From positions 41,344,908-41,408,907 of the forward strand of contig OX326959.1 of the NCBI GenBank assembly GCA_946800325.1: a stretch of 64,000 bases of DNA, given 5' to 3'. Position 1 is the first letter of the stretch. Each line of letters starts with the position of its first letter. Origin of the DNA: Luzula sylvatica. Its lineage: Eukaryota; Streptophyta; Magnoliopsida; Poales; Juncaceae. A program made the translations under genes and the position numbers. The notes below the pieces were generated by a model. That model was not told the origin of the DNA and did not search any database. It worked only from the letters and a program-made list of their open reading frames with translations. Positions 1 through 9,568 of this stretch are shown here, piece after piece.

Positions 1-400
1 TTATGTAGAAACAAGTTTAAATAAAATTACCATTACTTTCAAATACAAACTTCAATTGCGCCGGGCCAAATTGGGTTGGATTTTAATGGAATACCGAAAT
101 GGTGCGATAATTTTACAAGTAGATTTTAAAGGATTACCTAAATGGTGCGATAATTTTACAATAAGATAGTAATATTGTCCTAAAATTCACATCGGAATGT
201 CAATTGGGTTGTGACAAATTGGGTTGGATAGATATTTAGATTATCTACAACTTCCGACAAAGAACATTTTCTGTTTGAACGATTTATCATTTTCATTTTT
301 ACGGATTAGTGAAATATGGCAAGTAGTTTCAAAAATTGTCTTTTCACTAGATCTTATCCATGTGTATATATCCCAAAATCGAGTTTCTCTCACTAATCCA
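1..400 (+). repeat. Decayed copia LTR fragment (family 2 type)
   Basis: No gene here. Short blocks match the middle of the family-2 LTRs at 38790-39935 and 44668-45836 in the same order: the 'aataccgaaa-ggtgcga' block, 'caattgggttgga', a 'ttatctacaactt' block, and a CT-rich stretch near the end. Many substitutions and small deletions separate it from those copies, so it is an old LTR remnant cut by the window edge. The short reading frames in it show no protein similarity I recognise. Confidence 0.55.
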
Positions 401-812
401 TGAAGAAAATATAGTTTAGGACCAACGGGTAAAATGTGCATATTAGGATAAAAGAACGTACGCGTTCGTGGGAATGATTAAATGTATAATGAGATTGTGC
501 ACGAATAGATTTCAGCAGATGTTCCATTCGAACGCAAAGATTTATCCGTTCGAACGGAAGCATCCGAGTTCTTTGCAATGTGATTGCATATACTGAATCA
601 GAGACAAACTCATTCCGTTCGAACGGAACATGCGTGCGTTCAAACGGAAGGTATTCTGACTATGTATAACAGTTATACACCCATGGCACATACTTATCAT
701 ATCTACTATATATAATGTTTCTCTCTCTCAATCTAATCTAATCATGTCCTGATTCATTCTAATAAATGCAATCAATGCAAGAAAATTTTCTGGAATAGTT
801 CTAGAGGGAGAG
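401..812 (+). repeat. Truncated LTR with TTCGAACGGA palindromes
   Basis: Starts at 401 with TGAAGAAAATATAG, the same start as the complete LTRs downstream (TGAAGRAAATACAG), followed by the shared block 'gaacgtacgcgttcgtggg'. It carries palindromic TTCGAACGGA/TTCGAACGCA copies at about 525-645. It runs directly into pol-like sequence near 813 with no LTR end or primer-binding site, so the LTR is truncated. It is probably the left remnant of the older element B. Confidence 0.5.
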
Positions 813-1235
813 AAAATCAAAGTATTTCGATAAGATCGAAGAGACGAGCATTTTTAAGCTATGAGTATGATAATCATCTAGAAAATTTATGAAAAAGTTT
901 CATAGTTATTTTCATCCGGAACATCAATGTAGATTGATGTGTCCGAAAGGAGGAAACAAACTTTGTTGGACATTGTTTGATAGATGATAAATCAAAATTA
1001 ATTTTCCCAAATAAGATTTGGAAATTTACTCTTAAGACCAAGTTTAATCACATACCTTCTAAGTCGGTACAAAAGATCCCATATGTGATATGAATCGGAA
1101 AGAAATTAAATTGAGGGTTGACGTGGTTTCAAGCCAAAGTCGGGCACGTTAATAGTTCAATGTTAATGAAAACTTCCGATGTTATCTTTTGTGAGATTTG
1201 GAGATTTGAATTCAAAAACTAGTTTTGGATAAATT
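813..1235 (+). pseudogene. Copia pol remnant, left part of element B (integrase region)
   Basis: Decayed nucleotide match to the integrase core and C-terminal region of element A (about 5215-5560) and to C (about 42165-42550): the 'gatcgaagagacgagcattt..agctatgag' block, then the decayed A-equivalent blocks for 'SERRNRTLLNM' and 'PSKSVQKTPYEIW'. No reading frame survives. A leader-like block ('caagccaaagtcgggcacgtt') interrupts it at about 1100-1165. The match continues across element A at 9569, so this is one old pol sequence split by a later insertion. Confidence 0.7.
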
Positions 1236-2127
1236 GGAAGGAAATATAGTTTTGGATCAACTAGAAGAAAGTACAAATAAGGATAATCAAAGAATTGAAC
1301 TCACAATGAAATTGTGAGAATTCTGGAACCAGGAAAGGGTTCGTTCGAACGAACTATATAGTGCGTTCGAACGCACTATAGTTAGTTCTAATGAATAGTG
1401 ATTCAGTTCGAACGAACATGTATAACATATTAACCGTGGCTGGTTCGTTCGAACGAACCCAAAAGTGAGTTCGAACGAACTATGTTCCAATTGTATGTTT
1501 CGGTTTGTTCCTGAATTGATTGTCGTAATTAATGGCTTGATCTGAGATTAATGTTATATAATCTCAGATCTGGAAGAATAGAAACTGGTTGATTTTGTTG
1601 ATTACTTCTTCTTCTTCACCAAGTTAGCCATTAGAGAGAGAAAGAAAGAATTGGAGAAATCGTTTCTTCAATTCTAGATTCAAGCAAGTTTACGCGTAAG
1701 TATTCTAGGAGGATTTACACGTAACCGGAAGACAATAACTCGAGGTGGATACGAGTAGAGAGATCTCAACTGAGATCTTGGATTGTGATCCAAGGAGAGC
1801 AAGAACGAGCAAGGTCGGATCCAAACCGGAAGAATTCCGGTTGTATACGACAAATTGGAGCTTCGAGCAAGGTGTCAAATCGCGCGGGCGTGGGACGTGC
1901 GTGTCGCCGGAATCGAAGCAAGGACAAGAGAAACTACACAAGAATCAACCCTTCTCCGTGATCAATTTCACGTGGTATGATTCTCTATGAATTAAGAGTT
2001 AATTTCATAGAATTAGTTGCATAGAATGATTCGCATCATTGAAACGACGGCGTGGTCCTCGGGATCGGATCGGATCGGGCCCTTCAATCCGCTGCGTGGG
2101 GCTCGGTAGTGATGCCGATACCCAACA
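1236..2127 (+). repeat. 5' LTR of element A (family 1)
   Basis: 892 bp, ending in CCCAACA directly before the primer-binding site. It aligns along its whole length with the 3' LTR (8718-9563); the main difference is about 44 bp at roughly 1756-1800, which the 3' copy lacks. By eye the rest differs at about 3% of positions. It carries several TTCGAA palindromes at about 1340-1490 and a GC-rich 3' third. The short reading frames in it are not genes. Confidence 0.9.
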
Positions 2128-2128
2128 G

Positions 2129-2140
2129 TGGTATCAGAGC
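2129..2140 (+). other. Primer-binding site (initiator tRNA-Met)
   Basis: TGGTATCAGAGC, one base after the LTR end. It is complementary to the 3' end of plant initiator tRNA-Met, the usual primer for minus-strand synthesis in plant copia elements. An identical site follows the 5' LTR of element C at 39937-39948. Confidence 0.93.
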
Positions 2141-3525
2141 GATCGTTGTCGATTCATTGATCGAATCGAATACGAATAAGTGTTATTCGTGTTCTTGCAT
2201 AGAATTTAGAATTTTTATTAAATTTTGATATTAAAACAAGTTAAAATCTTACTAGAGATTAACCATGAGATGATTAATAGTATCTAGAAGGGATCGTGAA
2301 AGAGTTTCATGATCAGATTGTTTAAGAAACGATCAAAATCAGCAAAATCAAGATTAAAATTCGTGAAATCACTGTGTTCGTTCGAACGAACTATGAGTTG
2401 CGTTCGAACGAACATGGAAAATTCGCGAATGGATTGAGGAGAAAAACTGATGAATTAATGATTAGTTCGAACGAAAGTGGTTGTTCGTTCGAACGAATTC
2501 ATGTAATCATTGGTGGGTTTGAACTAATAAATGATTCGTTCGAACGAACCCAATCTTGGTGAAATAAAGTTTAGTTAGTTCGAACGAAACCTGTTGTTCG
2601 TTCGAACGAACCTAGTTCCATCATATTGAAGTTTTGGTACGTTCGAACCTAGTGAACCATTCGTTCGAACGGACTAGTGTAGTCCATTCGAACGAACCAT
2701 TAGTGTGCTCGAACGAATATTTGATTCGTTCGAACGAACCCAATTCTGGAAATTTTGGAAATTTTAGAAGAGAACAAAACTTAAGTCAGTTCGAACGGAA
2801 CTTTTTGTTCGTTCGAACGAACTATGTTAAAATTTTGCTGGTTTAGTATTTAGAATACAAATTCGAAATTTGTTTAAATCATGCTCATAAATTCACATAT
2901 ATCATCATAATAACTTGTACAAATCAGTATAATATGATTATATTGACATTAAAATCCCTGCATAATATTTAAGTCATAAAATGCATTTCCATGTTCACAA
3001 CCTCCGAGATTGGTCTTACACTTTACACGGTTTCAGGCCAAAGTCGGACGTGTAATGTTGTATGTATCAATGTGAGAGGCAAGCGTTAGTTGAGGACATA
3101 TGCGGGTTCAGGCCAAAGTCGGGCGCATTTGTAGTTCAATTGAACGATATGTGAGCACGGTTGTGACTTAACCGTCCAAGCCAATCCGATTGGAGTTCGG
3201 GGCATAGTTAGGATGCACAAACGAAATTCGGATCATATATGATATGGTTCGATACCGAAATCCTATAAATGGTCAAGAGTCGCATTGGATGGGATTGGAT
3301 TTATCCTACCTAAATAGTGAGATCCCATTTGTCGGCCAAAGTCACTTGTGGGAGGATCACGAAATATGGGTCTTGAAGTGTTATTGGATTTAGAATCCCG
3401 AATCAATATTAGGGTTATTGATTTGATAAAAGTAACATATTTCATATTATCATATAAGCATATAGCATAAGTTCGTACATGTTAGTATCAATCTCATTAT
3501 AAATTATTTTTCCGTTGTAGAAATC
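2141..3525 (+). other. Untranslated leader of element A
   Basis: About 1.4 kb between the primer site and gag. Its first half holds the palindrome array. Its second half has three copies of a 'caggccaaagtcggg(c/a)cg' type phrase (about 3034, 3110, 3333). The leader of element C has a related phrase at matching places. No supported coding sequence. Confidence 0.7.
2374..2835 (+). repeat. Leader palindrome array, GTTCGTTCGAACGAAC type
   Basis: About 13 TTCGAA cores in some 460 bp, most extended to TTCGTTCGAACGAA or GTTCGAACGAAC, separated by 15-40 bp of unrelated sequence. The unit is its own reverse complement and has no stop codon in any frame, so it keeps meaningless reading frames open on both strands (peptide echoes FVRTN, SFERT, VRSNE). 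It lies between the primer site and gag, where packaging and dimerisation signals occur in retroelement RNAs. Confidence 0.85.
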
Positions 3526-4420
3526 ATGACTTCAAGCAACACCAACTCCATGTCGATTAGATCGGTCTTGGAAAGGGAGAAGCTGGTTGGCAAGAACTAT
3601 CTTGACTGGCACCGTAACCTAAGAATTGTTCATAGGCAAGAGTGCAAGAGTCACGTGTTAGACACAAAGATGGTGATTTCCAATGATAAGGCTTTTCCCG
3701 AAGAAAAGGCGGCATTTGACAAACTTAAGAAGGAGTCAAATGACGTGACATGCCTCATGTTGGCATGTATGGACGTGAATTTGCAGAAGCAATTCGAGGA
3801 TTCTGATGCGTATGAGATTAACGCGACACTCAAGAAAATGTTCCAAGAGCAAGAATGGATTGAAAGGTTCAATACGTTAAAGGAGTTGGTTAACTGTAAG
3901 ATGCCTAACGGATCTTCGGTTAGCACTCACGTGTTAAAGGTTCAATCGTTGATTGACCGTCTCGAGAAATTGGGAGAAAAGGTGTCACCAATAATGCAAC
4001 AAGATTTGATCTTGTGTGCATTGCCACCAATTTTCCCAACTTTCGTGACGAACTATCACATGCATTCGATGAACAAGATGATTCCCGAGCTCCATGGGAT
4101 GCTCAAGAACTTTGAGTCCGAGATGCTTAAGGTATCGGGGGAACCCAAAGCAAGAGTTGCTAGGGATGTCCTCGTGATTCAAGGTGGGATTCGTAAGAAA
4201 CAAAAGTCCAAGGGTGGTGCGGGCAAGTCGTTGTGCAAACCAAAGACTAAAGTAAAGGAGAAATCCGAGGATGTCACTTGCTTCCATTGCAAAAAAGAGT
4301 GGGCATTGGAAAAGAAATTGCAAAATTTACCTCAAGGAGGTAAAGAAAAGCAAGGGGAAGGCTTTGGAAGCCGGGACCGCAGGTATGACTATTATAGATG
4401 TTAACGTTTCAATTTTGGAC
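3526..4420 (+). pseudogene. Copia Gag (capsid and broken zinc knuckle)
   Basis: Reads MTSSNTNSMSIRSVLEREKL.. with the typical plant copia Gag phrase KLVGKNYLDWHRNLR (residues about 20-34), then the helical capsid region. The nucleocapsid zinc knuckle CFHCKKEGHWKRNC (C-x2-C-x4-H-x4-C) is split: CFHCKKE is in the first frame and GHWKRNC in the next, so a frameshift near 4298 separates Gag from protease. The first frame runs on without meaning to 4404. The start is the first ATG after the leader and fits the family N-terminus. Confidence 0.88.
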
Positions 4421-6449
4421 AATTGGGTATTAGATACCGGTTGTGGAACTCATATTTGTCGAAATATGCAGGTTCTTCAAAATAGAAGGAAGTTAACATG
4501 AGGTGAAGTGGATCTTCGAGTTGGGAATGGAGCAAAAGTTGCTGCGTTGGCCATCGGAGATGTTTTTCTTACTTTACCGAGTGGATTTATTTTAGAACTT
4601 AATAATTGTTATTTTGTTCCAAGTTTGTGTAAGAACATCATTAGTGTGTCTAGACTTGCTAATGATGGTTATGAATTTATTATTAAGAATAATGAATTTT
4701 CTATTTGTAAGGATAATTTATTCTATGGAAATGTTCTATTAGAAAATGGCATTTACGTTTTAGATATGAATTACACAAATGATAAATCAATCTATAATAT
4801 AAATACAAATCGGATTAAACCTAAAGTTGATAACAAGACTTACTTTTGGCATTGTCGACTTGGCCATATAAACGAGAAGCGCATATCAAAACTTCATAAG
4901 GATGGATTTTTGGATTCATTTGAATTTGATTCATTTGGACAATGTGAATCTTGTTTACTTGGGAAGATGACAAAAGCACCATTCTCCAAGGTTGGAGAAA
5001 GGTCCAAGGAACTATTGGAACTTATACATTCTGATGTACGTGGTCCAATGAGTACCGAGGCAAGAGGAGGTTATCGATACTTCATAACGTTTACGGATGA
5101 TTATAGTTGATATGGGTATATTTACTTAATGCGTAACAAATTTGAATCTTTTGGAAAGTTCAAAGAATTTCAGAATGAGGTTCAAAATCAACTTGGCAAG
5201 ACAATTAAAGCACTTCGATCAGATCGAGGAGGCGAGTATTTGAGCTATGAGTTTGAGGATCATCTCAAAGATTGTGGAATCGTTTCACAATTGACTCCAC
5301 CTGGAACGCCTCAATGGAATGGCGTGTCCGAGAGGAGGAATCGGACCTTATTGAATATGGTTAGATCGATGATGAGTCAAACTAGTCTCCCGAAATCGTT
5401 TTGGGGATATGCCCTTGAGACGGCGGGTTTTCTAATAAACCGCTTACCTTCTAAATCGGTTCAAAAGACTCCATATGAGATATGGACCGGACAACCTCCG
5501 GTGTTATCTTTTATCAGAATTTGGGGATGCGATGTTTACGTCCGAAAAATATTTTCAGATAAACTCGAAACCAAATCTGAAAAATGTTTATTTGTAGGAT
5601 ATCCTAAGAAAACTAAAGGATATTATTTCTACAATCCCGAGGAAAACAAGGTTTTCGTAGCTCGAAGAGGTACCTTCTTGGAGGAGGACTTTATATCTCA
5701 ACGAGATAGTGGGAGTAAAATAGATCTCGAAGAGGTTCGAGATTCTGAAATAAACATTGAACCGATGGATGTTGATCCGAATCCGTCAATAGTTGAGGAT
5801 ATCGAGCCAATAGCACAAGGTACTCCTCGTACGTCTAGTACGACCAGGCTAGAACCAGTACGATATGGATTTATCGTGACTGATGAAGACAATGTCGAAC
5901 TCATAGATGATGAGTCGACAACCTACAAAGATGCTATTTTGAGCGAAGATTCTGACAAATGGCATGATGCCATGAAGTCCAAGATCCAATCCATGTACGA
6001 TAATCAAGTTTGGAACTTGATTGATCCACCGCCCTTGGTTAAACCCGTCAGGTGTAAGTGGGTTTTCAAGAAGAAAACCGACATGGATGGGAAAGTGCAT
6101 ACTTACAAAGCAAGGCTAGTTGCGAAAGATTTCAAGCAAATTCATGGTGGTGACTATGATGAAACGTTTTCGCCGGTAGCAATGCTTAAGTCTATAAGGA
6201 TTATCCTTGCCATAGCTGCATATTATGACTATGAGATATGGCAAATGGATGTTAAAACCGATTTCCATAACGAAAACTTATCGGAGGATGTGTACATGAC
6301 ACAACCCGAAGGTTTTATCGATCCAAAGAATCCTAAGAAAGTGTGCAAGCTTAAAGGTTTATTTATGGACTGAAACAAGCCTCTCGGAGTTGGAATATTC
6401 ATTTTGATGATGTCATAAGCGAGTATGATTTCATCAAGAACGAAGAAGA
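4300..6449 (+). pseudogene. Copia Pol: protease, integrase, reverse transcriptase (interrupted)
   Basis: Order protease-integrase-RT. Protease has WVLDTGCGTHIC with the catalytic DTG at about 4430. A stop (TGA, 4499-4501) follows. Next come the GAG-pre-integrase zinc site (WHCRLGHIN and CESCLLGK) and the integrase core: HSDVRGPM, then a second stop at 5108-5110 where relatives have DDYSRYGY (CGA to TGA fits methyl-C decay), then SDRGGEY and NGVSERRNRTL. RT begins with CKWVFKKK and KARLVAKDF and includes QMDVKTDFHN (normally MDVKTAFLN). A frameshift at about 6355 shifts YGLKQASRSWN out of frame. The coding stops at the antisense LTR; the YVDD box and RNase H are missing. Confidence 0.9.
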
Positions 6450-7406
6450 TGTTGGGTATTCTTTCCGTCCCCGGGCCCGCGCAGCGGATATGTAGGCCCA
6501 GTCCGGTTCCCTTAATCCAAGATCACGCCATGACTTCGAAGGGTACGATGCAAATAAGAAGATTAGATTCATACCAGTGCCTTCTTTCTTATGTCACGTT
6601 GGTGACAATCCGCGCGTCCCACACCACGCGTCTTTCACCGCTCGTTGACCGTCTTCTCTCTCCCTCGAGTTGATCACAACCGAAGAGCCACAAGTGTCGC
6701 TCCTCTACTTGTATCCACCGTGAGTCGGAGTTCGTCGGTCGCGGGTGCAACTGCCTAGACGATGCACCGGCGAACTTGCTTGATCGATTGATTCTCTATA
6801 CCAGAAAACTCCTTTTCTCGGTTCTCTCTCTTTACACCCTTTCACTCTCTAGAAAGATGTCTCTCTATAATTCTGGAATATTATGAATAATCCGAATGAT
6901 TGGACTGAATGAAGCATACTTTGATGAGAGAGAATTATCCTATTTATATCACATAGGATTAAGATGGGCCAAAAGACATGTATATCCAATATACACTCTT
7001 TCACACAGAAAGTTGCATGAACCTGTTCAGTATTCTGTCCACAAGAAATTGGTAAATTCCTCTGACAGGAAATCAACCTACACGAAAGTTGTAGATAATC
7101 TTATTATCTACCCAACCCAATTTTTCCTGGCCCAATTGGAGTTCGTATGCAAAGGTTATGACTGTTTTACTAACTGTATGTCATACTGTTGCACTCTTTC
7201 GGTATTTCATAGAAACGACACTAATACTTCGTTCATATGAAATATATTTCTACATTAAGGTTGTAGATAAACTTATTATCTATCTAACCCAATTTGAACC
7301 ATTCAAATTGGATTTTCCTACTGAAAGATATGACCACGAATGTACGCTTACATTCGTTTATCCTTGTGTACACTTTTACGGTTGATCCGAAACTGTATTT
7401 CCTTCA
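6450..7406 (-). repeat. Antisense LTR (family 2) inserted in element A
   Basis: Reverse-strand LTR running from TGTTGGG.. at 6450 (the complement of its CCCAACA end) to ..ATTTCCTTCA at 7406 (the complement of its TGAAGGAAAT start). It matches the family-2 LTRs at 39 and 45 kb throughout, including the 'gttcgccggtgcat' and GTACGCGTTCG-type blocks in diverged form. The insertion falls in the RT coding region of A and replaces the rest of it. Confidence 0.88.
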
Positions 7407-7485
7407 GTCTCTCACTCAATTTCAGATCTACCTAAAAGGTACTCATGCATATCCAATATGCACGATTTTAGAGAATATAGCCTGT
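7407..7485 (-). mobile_element. Antisense polypurine tract and 3' internal end
   Basis: On the reverse strand this reads 'agatctgaaattgagtgagagac' just upstream of the LTR start, matching the polypurine-tract region of elements A and C. The antisense insertion is therefore not a solo LTR: it keeps about 80 bp of the donor's internal 3' end, and the second LTR is absent. The right junction with element A lies near 7485 but cannot be fixed to the base. Confidence 0.7.
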
Positions 7486-8717
7486 GTATAAAAAATGAAG
7501 CCACTTCCAGTTACGAAACATGATCATCATGCTAGAACTATAGGTTTGAGATACATAGAGGAGGAAGTTGGTTTGTAGTTATCTAAAACAATAGTTGTTA
7601 TGATAAGTTATTTGATGTAAACGATGTATCACCCAAAACTTATGCTATACTAATGCAATTTCAAAAAATTTATATTTTATTTGCATTCATCTCTTATATG
7701 AAAACTTGTGCGTGGTTGTGTAATTTGATTACGCGAACCTTGATTTATTACTTGTGTGAGCGTCTACATGATATGTGATCATGTTAAGTAAAACCGTCAC
7801 ATTTCAAAAGTTATATTTCAAAAACGTCCCTAGTCACGATTAGGATACTTATGTGATAAGTATATCTATTATAAGATAATAGACTAACGTGTACACTAGC
7901 ATATTCGCCGAGGTGATGCTTATGTTTTGCTAATCATAGGACAAAGAGTTTGTTGAATCGGGAATATGGATATGCATTAGGTTATGCATATTGTGACTTG
8001 ACCAAAAGTACGATACCATGACATGGTTTAGTCATTGTAGATGGAATCGTTACGAATAGGGTTTTAGTTCTTCACACTTGAGATGATCATAGATCATTTT
8101 TCGTGCGTAACATGATACTTAGATATAGTCTTCAACTATCTGTAACAGGATGGTCATGGGATTATGATCGGGTATTATCTGAAACACGGAATTTGATGTG
8201 AATCATCAAGATTGAAATTGTTCCTTTCGCGAGAAAGAGATATCCCTTAGGCCTATCGATGAATTGATCAACGAAATCTCTGGCCAGAGTCAATGATATT
8301 AATTGTTAATATCGATTGTGTTTGTTGATTCAATTCGGTATCGAGACAATAAGTTTAGTCAATCAAATTATAAGGATGACTATTGCCATGTCTTTTGATT
8401 GACGGATATCGCGAACAAAAGAATTAAAAACCACAGTTCGAGATAGGTATAAATGATCACAATCATTTTTCGTATTCAACTTGGGAAAGCTATGATGGAT
8501 TCTTTCCGAGATCCTTCTCATGAGCCCGTGAACTTAGGCATAAGTTTACTACCACTGCTTGATACGAACCTACGCGGTCACACATAGAGTTGTCTTATTT
8601 CGGGCTTGAATATATATAATCATTGTATATGTGATATACATAGACTTTCTCTAAACGAATGTATATATGATATACATTAGTACAATCTTTAGTTAGATCT
8701 GAAACTGAGTGGGAGAC
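7486..8717 (+). other. End of pol and noncoding 3' region of element A
   Basis: The first 80 bp hold the last pol codons (the 'catagaggaggaagttgg' block, also at about 11515 in B and 44520 in C). The rest has no coding sequence but is almost base-for-base repeated at about 11600-12693 in element B. Such a long conserved noncoding segment before the polypurine tract is a family trait. The polypurine tract GAGTGGGAGAC is at 8707-8717. Confidence 0.8.
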
Positions 8718-9563
8718 TGAAGAAAATACAGTTTTGGATCAACTAGAAGAAAGTACAAATAAGGATAGCAAAGAATTGAACTCACAATGAGATTGTGAGA
8801 ATTCTGGAACCAAGAAAGGGTCGTTCGAACGAACTATATAGTGCATTCGAACGCACTATAGTTAGTTCTAATGAATAGTGATTCAGTTCGAACGAACATG
8901 TATAACATATTAACCGTGGCTGGTTCGTTCGAACGAACCCAAAAGTGAGTTCGAACGAACTATGTTCCAATTGTATGTTTCTGTTTTTTCCTGAATTGAT
9001 TGTCGTAATTAATAGCTTGATCTGAGATTAATGTTATATAATCTCAGATCTGGAAGAATAGAAACCGGTTGATTTTGTTGATTACTTCTTCTTCTTCACC
9101 AAGTTAGCCATTAGAGAGAGAAAGAAAGAATTGGAGAAATCGTTTCTTCAATTCTAGATTCAAGCAAGTTTACGCGTAAGTATTCTATGAGGATTTACGC
9201 ATAACCGGAAGACAATAACTCGAGGTGGATACGAGCAAGAACGAGCAAGGTCGGATCCAAACCGGAAGAATTCCGGTTGTATACGACAAATTGGAGCTTC
9301 GAGCAAGGTGTCGAATCGCGCGAGCGTGGGACGTGCGTGTCGCCGGAATCGAAGCAAGGACAAGAACAACTACACAAGAATCAACCCTTCTCCGTGATCA
9401 ATTTCACGTGGTATGATTCTCTATGAATTAAGAGTTAATTTCATAGGATTAGTTGCATAGAATTATTCGTATCATTGAAACGACGACGTGGTCCTCGGGA
9501 TCGGATCGGACCGGGCCCTTCAATCCGCTGCGCGGGGCTCGGTAGTGATGCCGATACCCAACA
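8718..9563 (+). repeat. 3' LTR of element A (family 1)
   Basis: 846 bp from TGAAGAAAAT to CCCAACA, followed by the AAATG target duplication. It lacks about 44 bp present in the 5' LTR near the 'gtggatacgag' block. It shares the TTCGAA palindromes at about 8820-8965. Confidence 0.9.
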
Positions 9564-9568
9564 AAATG

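Larger units (their letters stand above)
1236..9563 (+). mobile_element. Ty1/copia LTR retrotransposon, element A (defective)
   Basis: About 8.3 kb: 5' LTR, initiator tRNA-Met primer site, long leader with palindromes, gag, pol in copia order (protease, integrase, reverse transcriptase), a 1.1-kb noncoding 3' region, polypurine tract and 3' LTR. The flanks are AAATT (1231-1235) and AAATG (9564-9568), a 5-bp duplication with one change; the first LTR base is also mutated (GG for TG). It lies inside pol of the related element B. Gag-pol has at least one frameshift at the zinc knuckle, two in-frame stops and a frameshift in RT. The end of RT and RNase H were replaced by an antisense LTR insertion, so it cannot move by itself. 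Confidence 0.9.

Noticed and set aside
2374..2835. Regular palindromes with spacers, CRISPR-like at first glance
   Set aside because: Plant nuclear DNA, uneven spacers, variable repeat ends, and the same array inside LTRs; no cas genes.
2374..2835. TTCGAA units as heat-shock elements (as in heat-activated copia LTRs)
   Set aside because: Heat-shock elements need TTC and GAA separated by two bases in 5-bp steps; here TTC and GAA touch or are four apart.
2374..2846. Reading frames with repeated FVRTN/SFERT/VRSNE peptides (also at 1287-1490, 8782-8970, 14208-14666, 37693-37959)
   Set aside because: They arise because the palindrome has no stop codon in any frame. They occur on both strands and have no protein-like composition.
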